From Paraescarpia echinospica (Eukaryota > Annelida > Polychaeta > Sabellida > Siboglinidae), in NCBI GenBank assembly GCA_020002185.1, contig CM034537.1:70238048-70302047 (forward strand): DNA of 64,000 nt, in the 5' to 3' direction. The notes below the pieces were generated by a model. It saw only the letters and a list, made by a program, of their open reading frames with translations. It searched no databases and was not told the DNA's origin. This document shows positions 1-9,857 of this stretch, in pieces. Position 1 is the first letter of the stretch; each line of letters starts with the position of its first letter. The position numbers and the translations under genes were made by a program.

Positions 1-688
1 AATCATTGTCATTTCAATAATCCAACAATCTTGTTGAAAGACGATACCATAATTAATCAGTTTTATGTGGGAACATTGCAACCACTAGTATGTCACCATC
101 TAAATATAATGCCAACGTAAGCTGGTTAAAGATTCAATGCTTAGGGCTGCTGACTCAACGGTACACTGTTGCTCAAACGTCACTGAATATTTGTTGTGTT
201 GATATTTAGGATAGCATTTAATTATCTTCTCATTCATTGAGCAAAAGCACACCACTTGCTTGTTAGTGTGTATTTGATACCAGACGACCCAGACATCTAA
301 ACGACCGGGGCGCACACCACAACACTTCTGACACACACCTGTATAGCTTTAAGCGAATATCAACCCTATCAGCCGACCGATTCAATTGAGTCCAGTTGGT
401 TGACGCACAAAGCAGAATACAATGAGGAGGAAATTTTATATAACCACCTAGCTGCTGGGCTAGGTTTTGTGGACTATAAGCAAAATGGTAATTACCAAAT
501 TGTCAAAACGTGTTAAGTAAAGAAGCAGCATTGTCAAACCGCCTCAGTTTCTATACAGCCGTGTCTAAAGGATTATACAACGGAAACGCAGTCAAGTCAG
601 TCGTCTTAATCATTAATTATGCAAGTAAATATATATAAATACATATGTTATGGTTATGGCTGTATAGCATACACGCAGGAGGCATTAC
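1..688. other. Intronic or intergenic DNA, no gene seen
   Basis: AT-rich sequence without a convincing open reading frame on either strand. The short ORFs here have no coding-like composition. It is probably intron or 3' flank of the minus-strand gene whose exon ends at 689, since a splice donor sits directly at that boundary. Confidence 0.5.
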
Positions 689-802
689 CTTATGGCGGAC
701 ATCCATTGCTGCATCAAGGTTCGGGTGTAGATCAGGCATTGTGATGGGGAAGGTCTCCTCTAACATCCGACGTATGTTTTCGCTGTGTAGTCGCTGGGAC
801 AC
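689..802 (-). CDS. Internal exon of an unrecognised host gene
   Basis: On the minus strand a pyrimidine-rich acceptor (TTTCTTGTTTCACCAG) is followed by 114 bases open in one frame and then a donor (AAG|GTAATG). The exon is exactly 38 codons, phase 0 at both ends. It encodes a helical-looking segment starting VSQRLHSENIRRMLEETF and ending LDAAMDVRHK. I do not recognise the family. The exon at 1665-1855 lies upstream on the same strand and ends in phase 0 if its GTAGGT donor is used, so the two join in frame across an 862-bp intron. The next frame would hit a stop inside this exon, which supports the phase choice. The strength of both splice sites and the codon-like composition argue for a real exon, but no cDNA evidence is available. 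Confidence 0.55.
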
Positions 803-1664
803 CTGGTGAAACAAGAAATAACACGTAAAAGTAACATTTCATGCCTAAATGGATTTGCTTGAATAATGCAATAGTAACCCCTAACACTTGGTTTCACTTA
901 AAACTGTTGAAACTGCCGCGCTACGAGTCTACTTTCTCGACCATAAAGCTGAAACTGTCATTGTTTGGGGTTGTGAATGCGCGAGATGTTATCGCGCTAA
1001 ATAGCCCCCGGTACCATGACAATACACTCGCACTTGTAGAAAGAATACCCAGGCCACGGTTGGATGTCATTCAACGCAGTGAGATGCATGGGAATACCAC
1101 GACATTCACGAAAGTAAAACAGGGCGTGCGTGTTTAACTGTGGACAGTGGGTTTTACAGTTTAGTTTCTTTCTAAGTTTGTCGAGTAGTAAATATCCCGT
1201 TAGAAAGCTTAGCGTACCATTAACATCTCAACACAGGGAACTATGTCGACTTTTAAGTTGTATATTGTACTGCGTTGTTTCAAATATATGTTGTTCCTTT
1301 ATTGTTAAGTAGAAATCATGAGAATATGTTCTTAATTATCATTTATTATACTAGACGTAATACCACTTATCAAGCATTGATTTGTGTTTGCCGGATGTTA
1401 GAAGGCCGGAGGTGTTTCAAATGGCAAGAACAGCGCGGTAAACGTGGAAATCCTTACTGTCAAACAGTGCAGATAAGTTATTCAGGTCGTCTGGAAATAA
1501 AAACGTCGTCTAATTGACGACCGGTTGTTTTAATCTAAATTGAATGTTCAGATCCGTTTTCCATTGCTGGTGGCATCCATCCACGCTAAGAGCTACTATA
1601 CGTCACTGTAGTATATTTTAATACAACTTAATGCACCTGGACATTCAGTAACACAACTACCTAC

Positions 1665-1855
1665 ATATGTGTTTTCGAGCTCGTCGATACGATGTAGAGC
1701 ACGCGTCATCAGGCGGACCATGTGTCTGACTCTGACGGTCGACTTGGTTGCCGTAGTTGCCCGCTTCCCCGAGGCTCTTGACTCGGCACACCAGTGCTCA
1801 AAGTCGACCGTTGACGGGTCTACTCGGCCACTGCTGCTAGCGGCGACTAGGGCGC
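1665..1855 (-). CDS. Internal exon of the same unrecognised host gene
   Basis: Minus-strand exon bounded by acceptor TCGTGTTTTCTAG and donor TAT|GTAGGTAG. It is 191 bases: two bases completing a codon plus 63 full codons. The region is clearly more GC-rich than its surroundings. The product runs ALVAASSSGRVDPSTVDFEH and continues into a basic stretch (HMVRLMTRALHRIDELENTY) that looks alpha-helical. With the 689-802 exon it would give a continuous helix. The family is not recognised. An alternative donor three bases on (GTAG|GTAGTT) would put the next exon out of frame, so the upstream donor is preferred. No exon further upstream could be assigned with confidence. Confidence 0.5.
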
Positions 1856-1950
1856 CTAGAAAACACGACACATCGGTGTACATAAAACGACGTATATATA
1901 TATATAGCATATAACGGGGAATCTTCTGTATGTGTGCATTATATATGTTA

Positions 1951-2096
1951 TATATATGTATGTGTGTGTGTGTATGTGTGTATGTTTGTATGTATGTATG
2001 TATGTATGTATGTATGTATGTATGTATGTATGTATGTATGTATGCATGTATGTATGTATGTATGTATGTATGTATGTATGTATGTATGTTTGTTTG
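1951..2096 (+). repeat. (GTAT)n microsatellite
   Basis: TATA/TGTG-rich sequence runs into a nearly pure GTAT tetranucleotide array (about 1978-2095, one GCAT interruption). It keeps long stop-free frames open (poly YIHT on minus, MYVCMYVC on plus) that are not genes. Confidence 0.95.
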
Positions 2097-2174
2097 TACC
2101 ACCTCAACTAACCTGTCTACTGTAACGAGACGAGTGAAACAGTCGAAATGTTGAGAAACCTTTAATAATTTATT

Positions 2175-2325
2175 GGGGCGCGGTAGCTTAGTCAGTAGAG
2201 CTTCGGACTCTCAGTGAAGATATTCAGGGTTCAAATTCTCTTCCTACTGTTTTGTTTCCAATCTTGGGTGAGTTATTTAATTCCTCGTGCACCAGTTTGC
2301 TCAGCTGCATAAACGAGTACATAGT
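2175..2325 (+). mobile_element. tRNA-derived SINE with MIR/L2-like 3' region
   Basis: The head resembles a tRNA with RNA polymerase III promoter boxes: an A box (TAGCTTAGTCAG) about 14 bases in and a B box (GGTTCAAATTC) about 36 bases later. The tail, CTTGGGTGAGTTATTTAATT followed by CACCAGTTTGCTCAGCTG, matches the conserved 3' end of MIR/CORE-type SINEs mobilised by L2-group LINEs. A mature tRNA gene is unlikely because the acceptor-stem pairing is poor and the conserved tail follows. Family assignment is from memory of the consensus. Confidence 0.6.
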
Positions 2326-3421
2326 TATAGATGTTGGGGGTTCGAATAATCTTCGAGAAAACTTCTCATTTCGACCACAACATATTTCACAATTTCCAAT
2401 TCCATTCTGACCATGACAAATTATACAACATCTTTATGTTCAAACCGTTGTCATAACTATTATACTGTTACGATTAACCAGTTAAGAAAACGTTGGTATC
2501 ACAAAATAGTAACACTCACCTAGGCTAAACAATATCATTAGTCCGTACATACTTGGAGCACTAGTATTAAACATGTTGTTGATAGGCCTCTATGAAAGCA
2601 AAGAACTGTCTAATTATGTTCACACTGGGATAATATATATACATATAGGAAACACTGAAGTTTCCCAATATGTTGTTACAACCTATTTTAGTTATGGAAA
2701 ATTTAAGGTTATGGAAAATTTAAGGTTATGGAAAATTTATCTCACATAACCAGCAAGGTCACTGGAGCGTGACTGATCCGATTATTAGAAGATGACAGCA
2801 TGGTGCAATTCCACAGCGATCACTTTCGTCACCTTAAATAAGTAGCCTTCGTATACCTTTCGACGTTTTATTGTTGTCTTTTTTATATACCATCACATAT
2901 GTTTATGTTCATCCATTGTTTTGATGGAGGGAGCATACTTAAACATATTGACGCTGTTAATAGTAAACATAATCTGCAGGTAATGTGTTAAAAACATGTA
3001 CCCAGTCAGGAGGTAATTTAAAAGTACGACATTATAGCATTTTCTTACCACGTGTTCTCTTTATGTTATTATATGATTTTTTTTTAATTGTACTATGTTG
3101 TATAGCGTTACTATGCATTTCGATTACAGTATGACGTTTTGTTATCACGGCCTATGCGGTTTTGCCCTTTGACATCTGGTAGCTACAGTCAGAGTTTTCA
3201 ATGTTACAATTTTCCTATCACGTGTGGTAATCTTGAACTGTGTATAAAATTAATCGGGTGCTGTTTAATTATAGCTGTGTGACAGCGTAGGGGAAAGTCG
3301 CCTGTGGCGGGCAAGTTGTAGAGAACATGCATGCGACAAGCCACACATACAATGACAGATCATGTTAATAGTTGTTATCAGCATTCCTTCGTATAACTGT
3401 AATTCACAACTTTGTTGTCTT
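2326..3421. other. AT-rich non-coding stretch
   Basis: No gene seen. Apart from a short triplicated 17-mer (2691-2739), this is low-GC sequence without long frames, splice-bounded exons or recognisable transposon protein. Confidence 0.5.
2691..2739 (+). repeat. Triplicated 17-bp tandem repeat
   Basis: GTTATGGAAAATTTAAG occurs three times head to tail, the last copy ending short. Confidence 0.9.
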
Positions 3422-4131
3422 ATGCTAGACGCACACCAACCGACTAGTCGGCGCTAAAACCGTCGGCCGACGGCAATCGGTTGGTGTGCGCTGGATTTAA
3501 GTCTGGCTTCAGTCGATGCGGAAAATTCATAATCATAATAACAAAGCTGGATTGTAATAATTTATTTCTCATCATTTTAAATGTTAACTGACATTCAGAT
3601 AGCATTTAGAAGTGCGAAAGTTGTTTTGTGTCATTCGTTGAAGCGCAACTACAGGGTGTATAAACAACTTAGGTCTACGCGGATCCAACAACTACTGCCT
3701 CCCGTTCGTTGTTCGGTTGTCCGTTGGGGGACAAGGCGCCAAAACGTGCGGTTCGCTGGCTAAGTACTAGTTTTGAAAGAAAATGTGCCTTTCATGAAAA
3801 TTAATTTGCCTTTTTCACCAATGGAATTTTTAGATGGAAAATTAGTAGCCCTAAATGATGGTTTGACGGACATTGTGGTTGGAAAATCTCGCCTTTCTCT
3901 ATTGCAAATTACGCATCGAGGAAACACCATCGAGTAAACATGCACATTTATAGTGGATTTTCCACCAGGATTGCGCGGAGCGCAGACGGTCATCGGTCGG
4001 TGTGTGTTGGTTGGTGTGCGCGAGTTGCAGTTGGCGCTAGTCGGCGGAACTAATTGTCGTTTAGCCCCGACCACTTTTTACGCCGACTAGAACCCCAAAT
4101 CGGCGTTAGTCGGTTGGTGTGCGCCTAGCAT
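3422..4131. mobile_element. Foldback-type MITE or non-autonomous DNA transposon
   Basis: The left end ATGCTAG-A-CGCACACCAACC and the reverse complement of the right end ATGCTAG-G-CGCACACCAACC are inverted repeats of more than 25 bp, continuing into GACTAGTCGGCG-like sequence. Further copies of the terminal word (TTGGTGTGCGC) lie inside both ends near 3480 and 4012, with palindromes such as CCGACTAGTCGG. The interior encodes no transposase, so this looks like a non-autonomous foldback element. A target-site duplication is not clear because ATGCTAG belongs to the inverted repeat itself. The right flank of the second assembly gap (60513) lies inside a copy of this element. Confidence 0.7.
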
Positions 4132-4727
4132 TAGTAATATAGACATTTAACCATCACATTGTTTCAATCATTATTATGTCTACGTGTTGCTTCAAATCCA
4201 AGAAGGGCCTATACAACGGTGTGCCCCTGGGACTGGTGATACTGCCTAGTCATCACATATTTCGCACTCAAAATGTCTACTTTCGTGAACCGAATTCTTC
4301 ATATTTTTCGGTGACGATGCCCGGGTAATTACCTTATAATATGGCCCTAACTGTAACCCTAATCCCAAACCTAACCATATGAAACACAAAATTACGCACT
4401 CCACCTATAATAAGTCTGCATTAGGCTTGATATTTACCCGGATGCCGTCTTCGAAACATGCCCCATGAGCCTAATTCTCGCTTCCTCGTCATTTGGGATC
4501 GCATGATAGGACAATATAGGTCTCTATATATCAATGAAGGTAGGCTACTGAAATTCGTATGCTAGTGCTATGAGTACACAAATAAAAACGTTTCACGCAT
4601 GGTGTTTTTGATAAATATCCATAAGCCCATACAGCGCGGTTGATTCGGGGGTACGCCTTTGCACATTTTCCCAAAAATCCAAAGGTCTGAGCCGGAGCAT
4701 CAGCTCCTGACGCAGGCCTGCATGACA

Positions 4728-4942
4728 TCACAAGACAGGGTGGGGTTTGCTATTGGAGATTTTTCGTGGTGAATTTTTTTTTGGATCAGTGTGCGGCAGA
4801 TAAACGATAAGACCGCCTCTCTTAGTCATGCACACGAATCTGTACTGCTCAGTGTGTTGTTTACGTTCCTTGTGTCCGCGCCTAAGATCCAAATTGTCAT
4901 TAATGATCAGTTTAGGGAACATATAGTGAGCTCGGCCGCTTT
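4728..4942 (-). CDS. Candidate terminal exon, unrecognised
   Basis: The minus strand has a strong acceptor (CGTGTTTTTTTTAG) followed by 215 bases open to a TGA. The translation begins SGRAHYMFPKLIINDNLDLR and includes FVCMTKRGGLIVYLPHT, which has the look of globular coding sequence. No family is recognised and no partner exon was found upstream, so this could also be an old transposon fragment. The identical sequence recurs at 61154-61368. Confidence 0.3.
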
Positions 4943-4955
4943 CTAAAAAAAACAC

Positions 4956-6120
4956 GATCTACGTTAGGACATTTTATTATACTGATTTTTTACTATTTAC
5001 GAGTATCATTTTAGATTATTTATTGTATTATGTACTCTTATAATAGTTATTATACATGCTAGATAGGTATATATTTCTTTAAAAAATATTGTGATAATGA
5101 TTTTACATTACTTTGGTCTGTGTTATACTTCCAAATTACCTCCTAAATGTATAAATATTTCGAACATATGACTTGCTGGTTGAGTTTACTATTAACATTA
5201 TGTATAATATATTTATTGATTTTGTGATATATAATAATGATACTAATTTTATAATCTTTAGAACATTACTCTTACTATTGTTTTAGAAAAATGCATTATA
5301 ATTGTTAATCTGTCTATTTTTAAATCGTTTGCGTACTGTGCTTGCACCATGAGCGCCGCTGCTTGGCGGATACACGCGCTGTTTAAGACTTCGTTGTTAT
5401 TATTATGGACCCAAGGTCAACCGTCAATATATTTAACTCTAAATGTAATCAGATCGGTCAAGTGTCGGTGATACAGGGCAGTTGCCAGGTTTTTACAAAG
5501 GGGTTCGTATTTATCGTACGGACCTACGCGTCAAATAAACGTTTCGAAGTTTTATCAGAGAGATTTGCACCTATACAATGACGCACAACAGAGTTGATCG
5601 AACTACATTCCCCCGAGGCATAAACGGTCCGTTCGTACCTGTTGTCGGGTTCATAATCCAACATTTTCCTGAAAGCGTGTGGGATCGTTTCTAAAACGTG
5701 GGTTCGCGCGAAACCCGGACTCCCTGGCTACAGTCCTGCTGTATTTGATGTTCACTTAGAGTTACCCCACCCTATATTTATCAAGTGTTGACGGCGGCGC
5801 CGGCCCATGGCAGTGTTGGCTTTCGTGGCACGGTCAGTTTGACGCCTCATGCTTACTATGCATTGTGGTGGTGACCAGTGTCCGGTTGCCCGCACACATG
5901 GCCGCAAACAATGCTTAGTCAGAACCAGAGAAAGATATGATCAGAGGATAAAATTGTGCGTTTGGTGTAAGCAAAAACACTATAATTAGTTACTTAGAGT
6001 TTGTCAGCGGTGCTGTAAAGTTGACCCGTCTAATCGTGCTTATTCATGGTGACACACAAAATTTTCACGATTGCAGTTGGCTAAATTCGATGGATATATC
6101 AACTTAAAAATTATTGTTAT
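4956..6120. other. AT-rich spacer with a short GC-rich island
   Basis: No gene seen. Most is AT-rich. About 5700-5940 is more GC-rich (GGCGGCGCCGGCCCATGG) and could hold an exon or promoter, but no frame with good boundaries was found. Confidence 0.4.
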
Positions 6121-6573
6121 GTACGCGAAGGCGTTGATGACTATTCAACCGCGTGAATAGTTTATAAGCGATCGGATGGCATTTTATAAATACACGCATT
6201 TACATATTGTGAATATTAAAGTTTGTGAAAGTGCTTCACACCTGTGACGCACAAGATTTGCGGTTCTGATTAATTACAGCAGAATGTATTGTAAAAGTTA
6301 AAATAAAACAGCTATGGATTTGCGATTATGACTAGAATATGATTCACTGGGTGAGTGTAGGCGTTATTTGAGACAGTGTTTTAATGTTCTGATATACAAA
6401 ATATTCCATTGCCATTAGCTAAATTCTAGGTACATAACTATAATATGATTGTCAATAATTGTGTGGTCTAGAGGTACGTGAAACGTTCATGAATATTCAA
6501 CCGCGTGAGTAAGCGATCGAATCGTGGCTATGTATGCTGATTTATAAATACACACATTTCAATATCGTGAATT
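6121..6573 (+). repeat. Degenerate direct repeat, about 350-bp period
   Basis: Two similar blocks (about 6121-6225 and 6471-6573) share the words ATTCAACCGCGTGA, TAAGCGATCG and TTATAAATACAC in the same order. Similarity extends weakly upstream (GCTAAATTC at 6080 and 6418). This is a diverged tandem duplication with no coding content, immediately outside the left terminal repeat of the virus-like cluster. Confidence 0.6.
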
Positions 6574-6584
6574 TCACCTACGTC

Positions 6585-7200
6585 AGTAGTAATAGAGGTT
6601 AAGTACCGCGCATGGTTGTCGCGTCGCGGAGCAAGAGCAAAGTACCCGGATGTAGGTCAATGTCAAGTACCCGGATGTAGGTCAAGGTCAAAGGTCACGT
6701 GACCCGGATGCAGGTCAAGGTCACGTGGCGCCCCACCGAAATTTTTCTTAACCAAAATAGCGCCCCCACCGGAATTTTTCGAAACTAAAATAGCGCCCCT
6801 TTCGAAATTTTTCGTTACTACGATAGCGCCACCTAACGGATAGTTTGTGAACTAAATATTTCCCGCCAAAACCATTAAAAGCGACCCCTGGCGGATAGTT
6901 GGTTAATTAAAACAGCGACCCCTACCGGAATTTTAAGGTACTAATTATACAAGTGGTGTCATCTTGTGGACAAGTTGTAAACTAAATGTTCTAGTACTGC
7001 AAATATTCGTGTCTCTTGCACGCTTGCGTGCAATAGAGCCCCCTGACGGGTACATCACGAACTACAAACATCATCCCCTAGTGGCCAAGATGGAACTGAA
7101 ATAGTTTGATCATCAGCGCCCCCTATCGAATTTTTTCGGAACTAAAAATAGTACAAGTAGCGCTCCTATCGGATTTTTTCGGAACTAAATGGTTCGACTA
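6585..7200 (+). repeat. Left terminal inverted repeat with iterons
   Basis: It starts with AGTAGTA and a run of ACCCGGATGTAGGTCA units. About ten imperfect iterons follow, of the type 'AGCGCC-CCT-x-x-CGG-AATTTTTCGGAACTAAA' or 'ATAGTT-x-GT-AACTAAATATTTCCCGCCAAAA'. On the minus strand many iterons read CCGxxAGGxGGCGC. The block 6840-7200 recurs inverted at 12134-12500, and the outer part recurs inverted near 18420-18570. Confidence 0.75.
6682..6727 (+). promoter_or_regulatory. Nuclear-receptor half-sites with E-boxes in the left terminus
   Basis: AGGTCA-A-AGGTCA at 6685-6697 is a perfect DR1 arrangement. TCAAGGTCA (6682-6690 and 6715-6723) matches the extended half-site of NR5A/ERR-type receptors. 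CACGTG follows at 6696-6701 and 6722-6727. Motif matches only; binding is inferred. Confidence 0.4.
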
Positions 7201-7375
7201 GGGGTCTCTACGCCGGAAGTGACGTGGTACCGGAAGTCACTTGACTGTCATGGCGGCTTCTACTAGGGACGCTACGCCGGAAGTAACGTAGTACCGGAAG
7301 TTATTTGAATGTCATGGCGACCTGATATGGTGGCCTCTACGCTTCCGCTAATCCCAACGAATATGTGTGTCAACG
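7190..7375 (+). repeat. Tandem pair of about 60-bp units with CGGAAGT sites
   Basis: Two similar units each contain TACGCCGGAAGT and TACCGGAAGT, giving four CGGAAGT words (ETS-family core) within about 90 bases, each unit ending TGTCATGGCG. The block recurs at 13172-13365 and 63616-63801, always just inside a terminal repeat. Confidence 0.7.
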
Positions 7376-7437
7376 AATAAAGAACTATCATGTTTGATAG
7401 ATGACTATACTCTGACTAATTACATTGGTGTCCGTTG

Positions 7438-7912
7438 AGTGGCATCGGAAACCATGATGGTCACCTCTTTGAATGTCTCGTGGCGTATCTCTTGTCTCGT
7501 CCGTACTCTCGTGTGATGTGATATCCGTAGTCTCGTGTGATGTGTCATCCGTAGTCTCGTAACATATCTCTTGTCTCGTCGGTACTCTCGTGTGATGTGT
7601 CATCCGTAGTCTCGTGTGATGTGTCATCCGTAGTCTCGTAACATATCTCGGCCATAGTCTCGTCTCTTGTCTCGTCGGTACTCTCGTGTGATGTGTCATC
7701 CGAAGTCTCGTGAACATTAGACACACCACTCGTAGTCTCGTGTGAAGTATCATCCGTAGTCTCGTGATATATCTCGGACATTGTCTCGTCGGTACTCTCG
7801 TGTGATGTGTCATCCGTAGTCTCGTGTGATGTGACATCCGTAGTCTCGTGTTATATCTCGGTCATAGTCTCGTCTCTTGTCTCGTCGGTACTCTCGTGTG
7901 ATGTTTGTGCAG
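7438..7912 (-). repeat. 24-bp minisatellite, TTDDTSHE-type
   Basis: The plus-strand unit is TCTCGTGTGATGTG-TCATCCGTAG with shorter TCTCGTCGGTAC and ATATCTCGGCCATAG variants. On the minus strand this stays open as repeats of TTDDTSHE, STDETRDE and TMTEICHE. The frame ends in a unique tail near 7388-7450 (RGDHHGF, then HSTDTNVISQSI). Further blocks lie at 8598-9110, 9490-9770 and 13440-13945. It is either a low-complexity acidic protein segment of the element or a plain minisatellite. The several frames left open favour the latter. Confidence 0.7.
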
Positions 7913-7934
7913 CGTGTTGGTCAAAGCTTAGTGT

Positions 7935-8187
7935 AATGAGTGCGTGAGTGAGTGACTGCGTGAACAGACACGAAGGGTGAGTGAGTGAGTGAGTGAGTGA
8001 ACAGATACGAAGGGTGAGTGAGTGAGTGAGTGAGTGAGTGAGTGAGTGAGTGAGTGAACAGACACAAAGGGTGAGTGAGTGAGTGAGTGAACAGATACAA
8101 AGGGTGAGTGAGTGAGTGAGTGAACAGATACAAAGGGTGAGTGAGTGAGTGAGTGAGTGAGTGAACAGCCACGAAGGGCGAGTGAGT
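7935..8187 (+). repeat. (GTGA)n microsatellite with interspersed ACAGATACGAAGG
   Basis: Runs of GAGT/GTGA tetranucleotide are interrupted about every 40-60 bases by GAACAGAYACRAAGGGT. An equivalent array lies at 13965-14225. Confidence 0.95.
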
Positions 8188-8605
8188 GGCTTTGCTTTGC
8201 TTCCTTTTGAAGCAAATCTCACGCGATAACACGTCTATTTGCTTTGCTTCCTTTTGAAGCAAATCTCACGCGATAACACGTCTATTTGCTTTGCTTTGCT
8301 TCCTTTTGAAGCAAATCTCACGCGATAACACGTCTATTTGCTTTGCTTTGCTTTGCTTTGCTTCTGAAGCAAATCTCACGCGATAACACGTCTACTTGCT
8401 TTGCTTTGCTTTGCTTCTGAAGCAAATCTCACGCGATAACACGTCTATTTGCTTTGCTTTGCTTTGATAACCCGTCTATTGTGGTGGAATTCCACCTCAA
8501 TGAGGTGGAATCTCACGCGATAACCTGTCTATTGTGGTGGAATTCCACCTCATTGAGGTGGAATCTCACGCGATAACCCGTCTATTGTGGTGGAATTCCA
8601 TCTCC
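8186..8605 (+). repeat. Tandem hairpin units with a conserved TCTCACGCGATAAC tail
   Basis: Seven copies of TCTCACGCGATAAC (near 8217, 8264, 8316, 8374, 8427, 8511, 8563) are each preceded by a short hairpin. In the first five the stem is TTGCTTC...GAAGCAA. In the last two it is CCACCTCA...TGAGGTGG, preceded by the 14-bp palindrome GGTGGAATTCCACC. Stem sequence therefore changes while the hairpin-plus-tail layout persists. No protein coding. Confidence 0.75.
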
Positions 8606-9130
8606 GAAGTCTCGTGATATATCTCGGTCATAGACTCGTGTGATGTGTCATCCGTAGTCTCGTGACATTTCTCGGTCATAGTCTCGTCTCTTGTCTCGTC
8701 GGTACTCTCGTGTGACGTGTCATCCGAAGTCTCGTGATATATCTCGGTCATAGTCTCGTGTGATGTGTCATCCGTAGTCTCGTGACATATCTCGGTTAAG
8801 TCTAGTGTTACGTTTGTGCAACTCGTATCTATAGTTTGGTTCGTGCAACGTGTTGGTCTAAGCATAGTGTTTCGTTTGTCCCACTAGTTGGTCTAAGTTC
8901 AATTCGTGACACGTGTTGGTCAAAGCATAGTGTTTCGTTTGTACAACTCGTGTCTCGTCGGTACTCTCGTGTGATGTGTCATCCGTTGTCTCGTGTGATG
9001 TGCCATCCGTAGTTTCGTGACGTATCTCGGTCATAGTCTCGTCTCTTGTCTCGTCGGTACTCTCGTGTGACGTGTCATAGTCTCGTGTGATGTATCTAGT
9101 TGATCTAAGTTCAATTCGTGACACGTGTTG
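8598..9130 (-). repeat. Second block of the 24-bp TTDDTSHE-type minisatellite
   Basis: Same family as 7438-7912, mixed with GTGTTGGTCTAAGCATAGTG and TAGTTGGTCTAAGTTCAATT spacer words. Confidence 0.7.
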
Positions 9131-9210
9131 GTCAAAGCATAGTGTTTCGTTTTCGTGACACATGTTGGTCAAAGCATAGTGTTTCGTTTGCACCACTAGT
9201 TGGTCTGGTC

Positions 9211-9237
9211 GCCACCACCACCACCACCACCACCACA

Positions 9238-9270
<33 letters not shown>

Positions 9271-9484
9271 ACCACCACCACCACCACACACACACACACA
9301 CATAATACACACACACACACCACCACCACCACCACTTTACGTACATCACCACCAACACCACCACACACACACACACACACACACCACCACCACCACCACC
9401 ACCACCACCACACACACACACACACACACACACCACCACCACACACACACACACACACACACACCACCACCACCACCACCACAC
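9211..9484 (+). repeat. (CCA)n/(CA)n compound microsatellite
   Basis: Alternating CCA and CA tracts over about 270 bases. The long poly-His/Thr and poly-Val/Cys/Trp frames through it are artefacts of the repeat. Confidence 0.97.
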
Positions 9485-9489
9485 ATTTT

Positions 9490-9775
9490 TCGTGACACGT
9501 GTTTCTCTTGTCTCGTCGGTACTCTCGTGTGACGTGTCATCCGAAGTCTCGTGTGATGTGTCATCCGTAGTCTCGTGACATATCTCGGTCATAGTCTCGT
9601 CTCTTGTCTCGTCGGTACTCTCGTGTGATGTGTCATCCGTAGTCTCGTGACATATCTCGGTCATAGTCTCGTGTGATGTGTCTAGTTGATCTAAGTTCAA
9701 TTCGTGACACGTGTTGGTCAAAGCATAGTGTTTCGTTTTCGTGACACGTGTTGGTCAAAGCATAGTCCAACTAGT
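9490..9775 (-). repeat. Third block of the TTDDTSHE-type minisatellite
   Basis: Same unit as the blocks above, ending with repeated GTGACACGTGTTGGTCAAAG words. Confidence 0.7.
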
Positions 9776-9857
9776 TGGTCTGAGTACATTAACATATCTG
9801 TACTGAACTACACAGAGATACGTGGCTATCATCTCTACTCAACAACACAGACATACT

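Larger units (their letters stand above)
4087..7574 (+). repeat. Segment duplicated at 60513-64000
   Basis: Collinear with 60513-64000 at a constant offset of 56426 over 3488 bases. I noted only three differences (near 5911, 6311 and 7109), each a transition, and no indels. The duplicate starts immediately after a 1000-N gap and runs to the end of the window. It contains part of the MITE, the AT-rich spacer, the left virus-like terminal repeat and the first minisatellite units. It is either a haplotype duplicate in the assembly or a recent segmental duplication. Confidence 0.95.

Noticed and set aside
1596..2154. HTYI-rich and MYVC-rich frames
   Set aside because: GTAT microsatellite translation fused to a real exon region. 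Only the exon 1665-1855 is retained.
2175..2250. Functional tRNA gene
   Set aside because: A and B boxes are present but the cloverleaf is poor and a MIR-like tail follows, so it is called a SINE.
3760..4074. Minus-strand 104-codon frame inside the MITE
   Set aside because: Covers the non-coding interior and an internal inverted repeat. No transposase motif.
8186..8605. CRISPR-like array of repeats and spacers
   Set aside because: The genome is eukaryotic, spacers are not unique and the units contain simple TTTGC runs.
9118..9721. Poly-His/Thr and poly-Val/Cys/Trp proteins
   Set aside because: Translation of a CCA/CA microsatellite.
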